Assembly (NCBI GenBank): GCA_002432555.1
Contig: DJFO01000311.1
Coordinates: 1 to 7,239 of the forward strand
DNA: 7,239 nt
Direction of reading: 5' to 3'
Source of the DNA: Marinagarivorans sp. UBA5870
Lineage (GTDB): Bacteria > Pseudomonadota > Gammaproteobacteria > Pseudomonadales > Cellvibrionaceae
Shown: piece by piece, positions 1 through 6,281 of the stretch
Layout of the letters: the number at the start of each line of letters is the position of its first letter
How positions within the stretch are numbered: the stretch's first letter is position 1
Program-made: the position numbers and the translations under genes
The notes under the pieces: generated by a model
Databases searched by the model: none
What the model saw: only the letters and a program-made list of their open reading frames with translations
What the model was told of the DNA's origin: nothing

Positions 1-222
1 GCATAGGGTAGTAATGGCTACCGGATTTCCGTCGGGATCCTGCACCTGAATGGTCAGTGGCTGCATTCGATCATCGGCAGGGTCAATAATCACCGGAGTC
101 ACCGACGCTCCCTGGCAGCTCGGCGCGAGATTAAGCACCGTCTGTGCAGCTGCTACAGCTGATAACGAAGAAACGGAGGCGCAGACGAGGGCTACCAATA
201 GCCAGCGCGATTTTATGGACAT
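1..222 (-). CDS. secreted protein of unknown function, C-terminus outside the window
   Basis: The reading frame opens with ATG at 222 and stays open to the window edge (74 codons seen). Residues 1-26 form a typical Sec signal peptide: a short basic start (K4, R6), a hydrophobic core (WLLVALVCA) and a likely cleavage site AAA|Q at 26/27. The mature part begins QTVLNLAPSC and continues into a proline- and aspartate-rich stretch (IIDPADDR, VQDPDGNPV) that could open an Ig-like or cadherin-like beta domain; too little is visible to name a family. Two cysteines (C36, C74) could pair after export. A purine-rich AGGGAGACAGGG stretch lies just before the start. The gene follows the FlgD-Ig-like gene with an 81-base gap and no visible terminator, so it is probably the fifth gene of the operon. 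The start and export call are firm; the function is unknown. Confidence 0.8.
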   Translation of the reverse strand, partial: MSIKSRWLLVALVCASVSSLSAVAAAQTVLNLAPSCQGASVTPVIIDPADDRMQPLTIQVQDPDGNPVAITTLC

Positions 223-303
223 AACCCTGTCTCCCTGTATTGAATACCGTTTTGAGATACAAACCGAAAGAGGTAATCCGTTAGCGCCGATGACACCGCG
301 GGA

Positions 304-1491
304 TCACTGCGGATCTTCTTTCAGCACAAATCTCATGTTTTTAACCGTCACCTGGCCGTTGTATGACGACACATTCACCGTCAGAGTGTGCTCGCCGAGC
401 TGAATACCGTAACGGCCCGGTGACCAGCGCCACTTGAAGGGAACAAATCCTTGCTCTTCCTCGGCGATAAACACATTGTCGACGAAGAAGCTGATTTCAT
501 AGCGGGACTGGTCCAGGTAAAACTCATCTTCCTTCGCGATACTGACACTCGTTACGATTTCATCAAACTGCTTGAACTCTGTTTCGGATTTGCCGCTGCT
601 GACATTCGTCAAATCCACGGAAATAGCGGCACTTTTTAGCTGGCCGATCGGCAGATAATATTCAGGTCTTACAGGCCGACCGTTTCGCTCTAGAACCTTT
701 TCATCTGCTCGTGCCGTTTTTATCGGCCACCCATTGGCTTGTCGGTAATCCTTATAGGAAAGACTCGCATTGCCATAGGTCAAAATAGCGCTTTCCGGCA
801 ACCGATAGCCGATCACTAAGTAAGAAATATCTGGCATGGATTCAATGTTTTTAAGACTATCGGAGTCCCGACCATTCCATCTCTCCACATGAAAACCTTT
901 GGTACGCGGCTCCCAGTCGACGATTGTCCTGAGCATAGGACCGTTGAAAATTCCCGAACGGATCAGAACCCGACTCGTTTCCGGAAGGTCATACTCGATG
1001 GAACCTGGGTTGATTTTTTTGTCGAACTTATAGACTTCCTCACCCGCAAGGTCACTTTTGGCACTGTATTCAAGCACTTTGCCTCTTTTTGGCAAAATAC
1101 GAACCATGGGGAAATAGGCCTCATCTGGAACCACCTCACCCTTCTGATCCTTCCCATCCCAGACAACCACCAGAGATTTTTTGGTTGTTTTTGGCAGGCT
1201 CTCAAGCTTCAATGACCGCACGAGGTCATTATCCTCGGTCAATATGTCAACTTCGATAGCGGCAATCTTTTTACGGTCTTTGAAGACAATGGGTATGTCA
1301 AAGCGCTCCCCCTTAATCGGAGAAAAGCTGACTTTTTTATAGTCTCCGATCAGAGATACTGGTGAGGCCGATTTTCTATCATCCGCTTGTGCAACCTGAG
1401 CAAAAAATGCTATCGCGAACATCACTATGTGAAGCACCTTGATGTGCTTGAATTGGGAAGCTTTCCAGCTATGGAACTCCATAGAAATCAT
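304..1491 (-). CDS. exported protein with two FlgD-type Ig-like modules
   Basis: This is a secreted beta-rich protein of about 395 residues. A long basic N-region and hydrophobic core (VLHIVMFAIAFFAQVAQA) end in a likely AQA|DD signal cleavage site about 36 residues from the ATG. Two modules follow that resemble the FlgD Ig-like fold (flagellar hook-capping protein and many envelope proteins). The first covers about residues 55-133 and ends in the signature VVVWDGKDQKGEVVP. The second covers about 155-225 and carries the weaker HVERWNGRD. The last ~80 residues (FFVDNVFIAEEEQG, then GEHTLTVNV) look like a third Ig-like domain. These folds usually bind partners or act as spacers; no catalytic motif is seen. 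I chose ATG 1491, six bases after AAAGG. An in-frame TTG at 1497 overlaps the upstream TGA and is an alternative. There is no flagellar context, so a FlgD function should not be assumed. Confidence 0.85.
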   Translation of the reverse strand: MISMEFHSWKASQFKHIKVLHIVMFAIAFFAQVAQADDRKSASPVSLIGDYKKVSFSPIKGERFDIPIVFKDRKKIAAIEVDILTEDNDLVRSLKLESLPKTTKKSLVVVWDGKDQKGEVVPDEAYFPMVRILPKRGKVLEYSAKSDLAGEEVYKFDKKINPGSIEYDLPETSRVLIRSGIFNGPMLRTIVDWEPRTKGFHVERWNGRDSDSLKNIESMPDISYLVIGYRLPESAILTYGNASLSYKDYRQANGWPIKTARADEKVLERNGRPVRPEYYLPIGQLKSAAISVDLTNVSSGKSETEFKQFDEIVTSVSIAKEDEFYLDQSRYEISFFVDNVFIAEEEQGFVPFKWRWSPGRYGIQLGEHTLTVNVSSYNGQVTVKNMRFVLKEDPQ

Positions 1492-1493
1492 GC

Positions 1494-2408
1494 TCAACCT
1501 TTTCCTTCGAGATAACGGATTTTTTGTATGCCGGCAGGTAACGAAACTGACTGTGCTTCAGATTTTACTGGCGGTCGGCCTTTTTGATCATACGGATCAT
1601 TTATTAGCATCAGCTGTGCCCCGTTTATGCCATTCCGCAGGAAATAAAGAGCGCCTGAAGCTGAAAGGGAGGGATTCGAGTCCGATGACGAGCCGTCGGT
1701 TAGCCAACGGATCTGATTGCTCTTGATGTCGATCCGACCAATACGATAATGGCCTTCTGCATTCGATGAGATATAGCCATATGTTGCAGTAGCGGAGTGC
1801 AGCGACGTGATGGCGTTGAGCATGGTTATTTGTTTCGTTTTTAATGAACGAAGATTGAACGCCCAGACGTCTTGAATCAGCGGGTCGCAAGCAAGTCTGC
1901 AGCTCACATTGCTGTAATAGAGGACCCCTTCCGTGACAAACGGCAAAAACTGGCTGGACTCCTGCTTGAAAAGGTGAGCGTATCGCTTTGTTTGGAGATC
2001 ATAACGACCAATATGCGTATCGCCGCTTTTCCCGTCGACCAGCTCCACCAGAAACATCACGTTATCAAACACGCGAATTTGAGTCACATCACGAACATCA
2101 AGCGGCTCTAACCATTCGATATCTGTGTCGGCGGACTTCAGGCGGCCGAGGCGACCATCAATGGACTCGAAGTATATGATGGAAGTCTTAGGGTCACGCG
2201 TCACATGGCGGACATCCGGTAGTGCCGAAATCTTATTATGAGTCTTAATTTTCGCCGGATTACTTGGATCGAAACTCAGCAGATACGGATACCAATGCTG
2301 CCCATCATACGCAATGAGCATGACATCATCGGCCAACAATCTCTGCGTCGGTAGATGCAGCGCAATTAGAAGCGCCGAGAAGGTCAGGATTTTTTTAAAG
2401 AGACGCAT
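1494..2408 (-). CDS. periplasmic TolB-like beta-propeller protein
   Basis: The 304-residue product starts with a clear signal peptide (MRLFKK, then a hydrophobic stretch, likely LLA|DD cleavage at 26/27). The mature protein is built of repeating short beta-strand units with turn motifs such as IGRYDLQTKR (about 133-142), FNLRSLKTKQIT (184-195) and IGRIDIKSNQIRWLTDG (223-239). The last is followed by DSNPSLSASGALYFL, the usual TolB/WD40-like (PD40) blade pattern in which a threonine-glycine turn precedes a proline-serine-x-serine strand. C170 and C174 are close enough to form a disulfide or bind a metal; they are not part of the general propeller pattern. The start overlaps the upstream membrane-protein gene by 14 bases. 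A GAAGGGA stretch lies about 13 bases before it, somewhat far, so coupling probably helps initiation. It is not TolB itself: it lacks the TolB N-terminal domain and Tol-Pal neighbours. It is probably a protein-binding scaffold. Confidence 0.85.
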   Translation of the reverse strand: MRLFKKILTFSALLIALHLPTQRLLADDVMLIAYDGQHWYPYLLSFDPSNPAKIKTHNKISALPDVRHVTRDPKTSIIYFESIDGRLGRLKSADTDIEWLEPLDVRDVTQIRVFDNVMFLVELVDGKSGDTHIGRYDLQTKRYAHLFKQESSQFLPFVTEGVLYYSNVSCRLACDPLIQDVWAFNLRSLKTKQITMLNAITSLHSATATYGYISSNAEGHYRIGRIDIKSNQIRWLTDGSSSDSNPSLSASGALYFLRNGINGAQLMLINDPYDQKGRPPVKSEAQSVSLPAGIQKIRYLEGKG

Positions 2409-3039
2409 AGCCAGCCATTTCCCTTCTGCTTCTAATCAACACCAACATCGATAAGGTCAAGACGATAGAACTCAGTGTCACAAAATAGAGCAAACCCCAG
2501 ACACTTTGCACTTCAGATCCGACCGAGAGACTGTGGAGGTAGACACCACCAATGACCAGGAAATACAGACGATGAGCGACCCGAAAGGCCGGACCGCGAA
2601 ATCGGGATCGCAACGCGCCCAACAGCACCACTATGGCGAGCAGGAGAAGACTAATAAGACCGACTGAGAGATAGGTGTGGTAAAAATCACCGAAGTCAAA
2701 CGTAAACAAGCTCCAAGCCATACCACCCTGCCGGAGTGACGCTGCCGTTACGAATAGCAAGAAATGTGATAGCGATAGGAACAGAATCATTGATCCAATG
2801 GCAAAGTGAACCCCGCGTGAAAAGTGGTTGCCGAGCTTTGCGAGCAAGACCGCTATGACCTGGTAATGAATGAAAGCCAACGCGTATAGCGCGAACAATT
2901 TTGACAGCACGTACGGAAGCTGACCTGCTGGCGCATGATCCGTCAAGTAGATTAATGGCGAGCCGGTCTGATATAGCCACAAAAGCAAGGGCAGAATAAT
3001 AATTCCGCTCACCAGAAAACGCGTGAACCTTTGGTTCAT
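2395..3039 (-). CDS. six-helix membrane protein, ferric-reductase-like / MsrQ-like haem-b type
   Basis: The 214-residue protein has about six hydrophobic segments (near 8-24, 44-66, 78-100, 122-142, 155-171 and 180-202). Two helices each carry a spaced histidine pair: H78 and H92 (14 apart), and H156 and H169 (13 apart, in AHRLYFLVIGGVYLHSL). The H-R-L-x-Y start and the spacing match the ferric reductase-like transmembrane domain of MsrQ and YedZ-type proteins, where such histidines ligate two b haems that carry electrons across the inner membrane. No FAD or NAD(P)H domain is fused, so electrons would come from another protein or from quinol. ATG 3039 was chosen because GGAGGG lies six bases before it and because it forms an ATGA overlap with the upstream stop; a longer frame from 3078 starts inside the upstream gene without such a site. 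The membrane call is strong; the haem assignment is inferred from spacing alone. Confidence 0.85.
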   Translation of the reverse strand: MNQRFTRFLVSGIIILPLLLWLYQTGSPLIYLTDHAPAGQLPYVLSKLFALYALAFIHYQVIAVLLAKLGNHFSRGVHFAIGSMILFLSLSHFLLFVTAASLRQGGMAWSLFTFDFGDFYHTYLSVGLISLLLLAIVVLLGALRSRFRGPAFRVAHRLYFLVIGGVYLHSLSVGSEVQSVWGLLYFVTLSSIVLTLSMLVLIRSRREMAGYASL

Positions 3040-4043
3040 AATAGGCCCTCCAAACATTGACGCGCCTCCAATGCGCATTGCAACAGCGCGTCTGCCGCCT
3101 CCGCCTCAGTGAACCCACCTGGTTTAACGACAGGAAGCTTTGCAGTTAGCCATCCCTTTAGCCCATTCGGGCTTAAGGTTGCTACGTTCTGCAATCCCTG
3201 CTGCTGAATTGCTTTGGCCACCTCAAATCCACGGAAGTCCTTAACGCAATAAGGAACAATCAAATCTGCATCTTTGAACATATTTTCTACCGACTCCGCA
3301 TTGACGTCCCTGAGACGGAGTACAACAGAGTTTGGTAGATGAACTTCACCAAACTCTTCGTCCTCGCGCGTATCCACAAAAACCACTTTCTTTCCGGTGC
3401 TGATGTGATTGAGGATTTCCTGATGTCCGAGTGCCGGAACGGCGTTGCCGTTACGAGCAGGCAGTCCAGGACACTCACTTTTTAGCGTTAAAGCATTCTG
3501 ATAAAGATCAGCACTGATATTGGTTTTCTTAGCAATTTCCGCAAGCTGATCAAAGAACAACAAGTAACATTCGGATGGTACAGATTCTTTTTGATAGCGC
3601 TCCTGTAGCGAGCGGAACATGGATTCAAACCACGTTGAGTGCGGGTGCCTGGGCCTCTCCCAAACATTCACTTCAACGTCATAGATGATTTGCTCGATAT
3701 ACTCGAGTTCGGGATGCTCTTCTGGCAGTAGATCGTTGATCTGGGCAAAGAGCGATGTGTCTTTGCTTCGGTTGATAAGCGCGCCTGGCATGTCCAGCAA
3801 TATTCCACTATAACCTTCGGGCGGTTCGGAATTTGGTGGAACCAGCTGAAAAAAAGCTTTAGGAGAGATATAACGTTTGATCAGCCAGAAGCTGGACCAT
3901 TTATCGGGTTCAATGCCTTGCCAGGAAATATACTTGCTGGTCTCAATGAAGGTTTTCATGTCGGGGGATGTGGCGTCAGCAGTCGCGCCCAAGGAGATTC
4001 CAACCAAGCAGACTATTGCTGACGTCCAAATAAATCTTATCAT
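3036..4043 (-). CDS. exported ChrB-like domain fused to a C-terminal rhodanese domain
   Basis: The 335-residue product begins with a signal peptide (FIWTSAIVCLVGISLGATADA, cleavage near residue 24). Residues about 40-172 resemble the chromate resistance exported protein domain of ChrB: the block DKWSSFWLIKRYISPKAFFQLV (46-67) matches the family's D-x-x-x-x-x-WLIRRFIDPxAxFxFV core, and IIYDVEVN (119-126) sits where the family has VHDID. Residues about 205-303 form a rhodanese domain: VDTRE (223-227), GEVHLPNSV (232-240) and an active loop C266-V-K-D-F-R271 that keeps the persulfide-forming cysteine and the arginine but has aspartate in place of the usual glycine. Known chromate-associated sulfurtransferases carry the rhodanese part first; here the order is reversed and the protein is exported. 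This is the first gene of the operon, with AAGGA about ten bases before the ATG. The substrate is unknown; sulfur transfer or oxyanion handling in the periplasm is an inference. Confidence 0.88.
   Translation of the reverse strand: MIRFIWTSAIVCLVGISLGATADATSPDMKTFIETSKYISWQGIEPDKWSSFWLIKRYISPKAFFQLVPPNSEPPEGYSGILLDMPGALINRSKDTSLFAQINDLLPEEHPELEYIEQIIYDVEVNVWERPRHPHSTWFESMFRSLQERYQKESVPSECYLLFFDQLAEIAKKTNISADLYQNALTLKSECPGLPARNGNAVPALGHQEILNHISTGKKVVFVDTREDEEFGEVHLPNSVVLRLRDVNAESVENMFKDADLIVPYCVKDFRGFEVAKAIQQQGLQNVATLSPNGLKGWLTAKLPVVKPGGFTEAEAADALLQCALEARQCLEGLL
3046..3051 (-). promoter_or_regulatory. strong ribosome binding site deciding the start of the membrane protein
   Basis: Read on the minus strand, GGAGGG lies exactly six bases before ATG 3039, inside the last codons of the rhodanese gene. 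The start codon and the upstream stop share ATGA. This fixes the start at 3039 rather than 3078 or 3057 and indicates translational coupling between the two genes. Confidence 0.8.
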
Positions 4044-4098
4044 TACCTGATAATCCTTGTTCCATTGCCGAGAGGCAAAAACTAACGAAACTGCGTCC

Positions 4099-4118
4099 GC
4101 AGAGAATGCGCAGAATGC
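4099..4118. repeat. short tandem repeat upstream of the operon, possible operator
   Basis: GCAGAGAATGC is followed at once by GCAGAATGC, two nearly equal units 56-75 bases upstream of the operon's first start codon. The 5+2+5 inverted repeat CTGCG-TC-CGCAG (4091-4102) overlaps the first unit. The position suits a regulator site for the minus-strand operon, but no clear -35/-10 pair could be fixed next to it, so a regulatory role is only a guess. Confidence 0.25.
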
Positions 4119-4977
4119 ATGAAGATGCTTAGCAATTAAGAGGCCTTACGGCAAAGCAAGACAAGATTGTAGCGGGACGGGCGCCAAGTGATCCTTCCGG
4201 CGGACTCCACAAGTTGTGGCACAAAGTTAATTTGTATCAGCAGCCATGTCAAGCTCGTATCGCCTAGCCTCACCCCAGGGCATTATCAAATCCAAGTCAT
4301 CGAACAGTGGCGCAACGGTAGTTCACCGAGGAAACACTGGTATTGCGGCAGCAGCCCGCATAGTTTGCCGCTCCTGATTGATTTCGACTATGTCTATCCG
4401 ACCCACGTCCCTGCGCAAACCGCAAGGATCAGTCCCATCACAAGGCAAGCCGCAGACCCCATGGAGAGACCCATGCGACATACTGCGGCGCGAACTTATC
4501 GATAAGCTGGAGCCTGTATCGGTGTGCGGAGGCTTTTCAACTCTCAGAAAAACCTGAACGCAAATCAGCAAACCAAACCTGATTCGGAACACGGATTAGC
4601 CTTAACTAATGCAATCCTTCCCCTAAATTTCCGCACGCACCTTCGTAAAGACATGAGGTCTGTTGCGGTGTTTATGATCGACTCAAATATTCCGGAAATT
4701 TCAATCTTTCATGCTAGCGCAAGAAAAGCCAGTTCCTTGGGGCGTTGCGTTCGGTTGAGCCGGTCTTTGTCAAAAAAAAGAGAGCGGAATGACGATCCAG
4801 ATTGTCGGCATTAAACCGCTGATAAAAATCAAGTGCACAGTGAGGCATGAGCTGTCACATTGAACGGGGCAATTTGTCGCTCGTGGGCTGTCTGAAACAA
4901 CAAGTCGATGTATTCGGCAGCACTGGAAGCATAGCCCGCCGCGTGAACATCATAGATAAGTATCGACCTGCATGCCC

Positions 4978-4993
4978 CCGCGGATTGGTTAGC
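4978..4993 (+). repeat. 16-base direct repeat, copy 1
   Basis: CCGCGGATTGGTTAGC occurs here and again, identical and in the same orientation, at 6156-6171. The flanks differ on both sides. An exact 16-base match in a window this size is not expected by chance. Both copies lie in gene-poor DNA and bracket the 147-residue gene and the IS remnant. Confidence 0.6.
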
Positions 4994-5238
4994 TACGAAG
5001 CTGTGCGCATAGACTTATCGAAGGGTGAGTAGCGTTCGAGGGGATATCTCAACAGCAATCCGCAGGGAAGTGAGCCAACTTTCGTTACAGCCCGCGGCGC
5101 CCTGACGGAAACTCCAGCCAGCCGCTACAGCCCAAAAATCATCCGCATTTCTACAAATGACTTGAGAGTCAGTGACTAACAAGAAAGGCGGCTGTTTTTT
5201 CATGAATCTTGGCCGGACCTCGTCCTCTTGATGGAGGG

Positions 5239-5682
5239 TCAGGCGTCGCCGGATTCAGTATTGGAAGCTTGATAACAAAGCCATTTTCCAGCGACATTCG
5301 AACCTAGGCCTTCTGCGACGGCAGATAAATCAAAACCGGGCACATGGCTAGAGAATGCGGCAATTAGCTGTTTTCTATGCGGCATTTCATCCATCACATC
5401 TATTTGCGTACTTCTGAAGAGACTCACCCTCCACTTTGTCTCAAGATACGGACCATCGAGACAGGGAAACAGGGCTTCTTCCCGAACGAACTCGATTTTG
5501 ACGATGTTCTCAAACGGCACCAGATAAACGTGGTTTGATAGGTCGACGTACCGCAGAGCCTTCGCGGACAGTTCGATTGACCGGTAATTGACCGGACTTT
5601 CACGTTCCTGCCGCATTTCGTGAAGTCGTTCGTAGAACTTCCGTTCTGCAGCTCGAATCGCTTTCTTTATCGCGAGAAGCAT
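5239..5682 (-). CDS. conserved-looking cytoplasmic protein of unknown function, 147 residues
   Basis: I do not recognise the family. The protein has no signal peptide or membrane helix. Residues 1-28 form a strongly charged, probably amphipathic helix (IKKAIRAAERKFYERLHEMRQER). The middle (about 34-95) alternates short beta strands: IELSAKALRYVDL, VYLVPFENIVKIEFVREE, then KWRVSLF. Residues 103-120 look like a helix (HRKQLIAAF). A helix followed by strands with the pattern 'x-VPFENIxxIxF' recalls PH-like or bacterial PH domains, but this is fold-level guesswork. The ATG at 5682 has only a weak, distant AGG before it, and a TAG stop lies in frame 12 bases upstream (5695-5697), so this is the longest possible ATG start. 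It stands alone: the gene-free stretch lies downstream, and the left end of an IS3 remnant lies only 47 bases upstream, where its promoter should be. The protein reads as intact; the gene could have lost its native promoter. Confidence 0.75.
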   Translation of the reverse strand: MLLAIKKAIRAAERKFYERLHEMRQERESPVNYRSIELSAKALRYVDLSNHVYLVPFENIVKIEFVREEALFPCLDGPYLETKWRVSLFRSTQIDVMDEMPHRKQLIAAFSSHVPGFDLSAVAEGLGSNVAGKWLCYQASNTESGDA

Positions 5683-5760
5683 GGTGTGTGACGCCTAAGG
5701 TTTTGCATAGGCGGCCGGAAAAGCCACCCTGAGCTTACACCCATAAATGGATACCTGGTT

Positions 5761-5777
5761 ACCCCTCCCGCAGGGGT
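5761..5777 (+). promoter_or_regulatory. hairpin that covers the orfA ribosome binding site
   Basis: ACCCCT and AGGGGT form a perfect six-base-pair stem around the loop CCCGC. The 3' arm AGGGGT is the only good ribosome binding site for the orfA start at 5783, five bases further on. Such sequestering stems are known in insertion sequences as a guard against translation from read-through transcripts. Here it survives in a dead copy. Confidence 0.5.
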
Positions 5778-5782
5778 CCATT

Positions 5783-5880
5783 ATGGGCAGGACCAAAAGT
5801 AAAGAGTATGGTAAGTACACCGATGAGTTCAAGCGCCTCGCGGTGCTGTTGAGCAATCATCCTGATACGCTGGTAACGGG
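5783..5880 (+). pseudogene. truncated IS3-family transposase orfA, N-terminal ~33 residues
   Basis: The ATG at 5783 opens MGRTKSKEYGKYTDEFKRLA and continues VLLSNHPDTLVTGV. This matches the first helices of the helix-turn-helix DNA-binding protein OrfA of IS3-family elements, whose usual form is K-Y-T-x-E-F-K-x-x-A-V-x-L, then V-K-D-V-A-x-A-L. The recognition helix and the following L-x-x-W-R-K block are absent: after about residue 33 the frame stays open to 6248 but reads as unrelated sequence. Neither the rest of orfA nor the catalytic orfB is present in the window, so the product would be inactive. Confidence 0.65.
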
Positions 5881-5886
5881 GGTTGA

Positions 5887-6102
5887 TTATGGGCGATCGG
5901 TGGATTTGTTTTGGGTATCCTGGCCGCCCTTTTGGGGCGAAATGCTATCTGGGTTTGTACTAAATCCACAGAAACGACCCTTCTGCAGCACCTCGAATGG
6001 CAACTGGCTTATTTTCAAAAACATGCTCCCGAGACGTATTGGGTTGAATTACGCATCAAAGCAGATGAAGAAGGACATCTGCCGAAAAACTTCACCCGTT
6101 AA
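5887..6102 (+). pseudogene. C-terminal tail of an unidentified membrane protein
   Basis: In a frame that differs from the orfA frame, an open stretch with protein-like composition runs to the TAA at 6100-6102. It has one hydrophobic segment (WAIGGFVLGILAALLG) followed by a soluble, charged tail (LLQHLEWQLAYFQKHAPETY, then KADEEGHLPKNFTR). The frame is closed by TGA at 5884-5886, and the only candidate start is a TTG at 5911 without a ribosome binding site. It therefore looks like the end of a gene whose front was replaced by the IS3 left end, with the join near 5880-5887. The family is not recognised. It could instead be a chance frame. Confidence 0.35.
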
Positions 6103-6281
6103 CTCTATTAGGGTGATGTATGCCGCAAATCAAGAATTCTCAATTCCCATGGGCTCCGCGGATTGGTTAGCCTCTGCCCGTGTCCGCCCGTGCTACGGAA
6201 ATCCCGGGCGAAAGCAGCAGTCGATTGTAGCGTCGTCGCGGCGGGCATGAAAAACCATGCATGAAAGACATAGGAGTTCCG
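6103..6281. other. 179-base spacer before the plus-strand secreted-protein gene
   Basis: No gene is seen here. It carries the second copy of the 16-base repeat and a GC-rich patch (about 6173-6246). The promoter of the secreted-protein gene at 6319 should lie here or just after it, but no convincing -35/-10 pair was found by eye. Confidence 0.4.
6156..6171 (+). repeat. 16-base direct repeat, copy 2
   Basis: CCGCGGATTGGTTAGC, identical to 4978-4993 and in the same orientation, 1178 bases further on. In one frame both copies read A-D-W-L-A, so they may also be worn pieces of one repeated coding sequence. Confidence 0.6.

Larger units (their letters stand above)
4044..5238. other. 1.2 kb stretch without a supported gene
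   Basis: Several open frames of 60-105 codons run through this stretch on both strands. None has a good ribosome binding site, a recognisable motif or protein-like composition, and they overlap one another. The part next to 4043 must hold the promoter of the minus-strand operon. The rest looks like decayed DNA: a 12-base palindrome at 4495-4506, an A-run at 4773-4780 without a stem, and one copy of a 16-base repeat at 4978-4993. I see no tRNA, rRNA, CRISPR array or convincing terminator. A small non-coding RNA cannot be excluded by eye. Confidence 0.6.
5730..5880 (+). mobile_element. left-end remnant of an IS3-family insertion sequence
   Basis: The stretch begins TGAGCTTACACCCATAAATG, which has the TG start and general form of IS3-family terminal repeats (compare the TGTACTGCACCCA type of IS150-like ends). 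It runs into the start of an orfA-like gene at 5783. Similarity to orfA ends at about 5880 and no matching right end is visible in the window, so the element was cut down by deletion or by a second rearrangement. The left boundary is inferred from form, not from a target duplication; the right boundary is where the protein resemblance stops. Confidence 0.55.

Noticed and set aside
304..1491. Reading the FlgD-Ig-like gene as a flagellar hook-capping gene.
   Set aside because: It has a signal peptide and no flagellar neighbours; FlgD-type Ig modules occur in many unrelated secreted proteins.
4301..4345. tRNA-like D-arm string AGTGGCGCAACGGTAG.
   Set aside because: No matching acceptor stem, anticodon arm or TTCGA-type T arm follows at the right distance.
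4495..4506. 12-base palindrome CTTATCGATAAG.
   Set aside because: No nearby gene start or second copy; one such palindrome gives no function.
4773..4780. Run of eight A, a possible minus-strand terminator tail.
   Set aside because: No stable stem lies directly upstream of the run on the minus strand.
4188..4814. Long overlapping frames on both strands (105, 89 and 96 codons).
   Set aside because: They overlap each other, are rich in Arg/Ser/Pro of the chance type, and have no motif or ribosome binding site.
4714..4848. Minus-strand 44-codon frame beginning MPHCALDFYQRFNADNLDRH.
   Set aside because: The composition looks protein-like, but there is no ribosome binding site and I recognise no family. 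It may be a worn repeat; kept out for lack of support.
5015..5203. Minus-strand 62-codon frame 35 bases after the 147-residue gene, starting MKKQPPFLL.
   Set aside because: It lies where a second operon gene could be, but it has only a weak ribosome binding site and shows no motif, signal peptide or clear protein-like pattern.
5747..6250. 167-codon plus-strand frame read as one protein.
   Set aside because: Only its first part after 5783 resembles a transposase; the remainder reads as unrelated sequence, so it is a chance extension of a truncated orfA.
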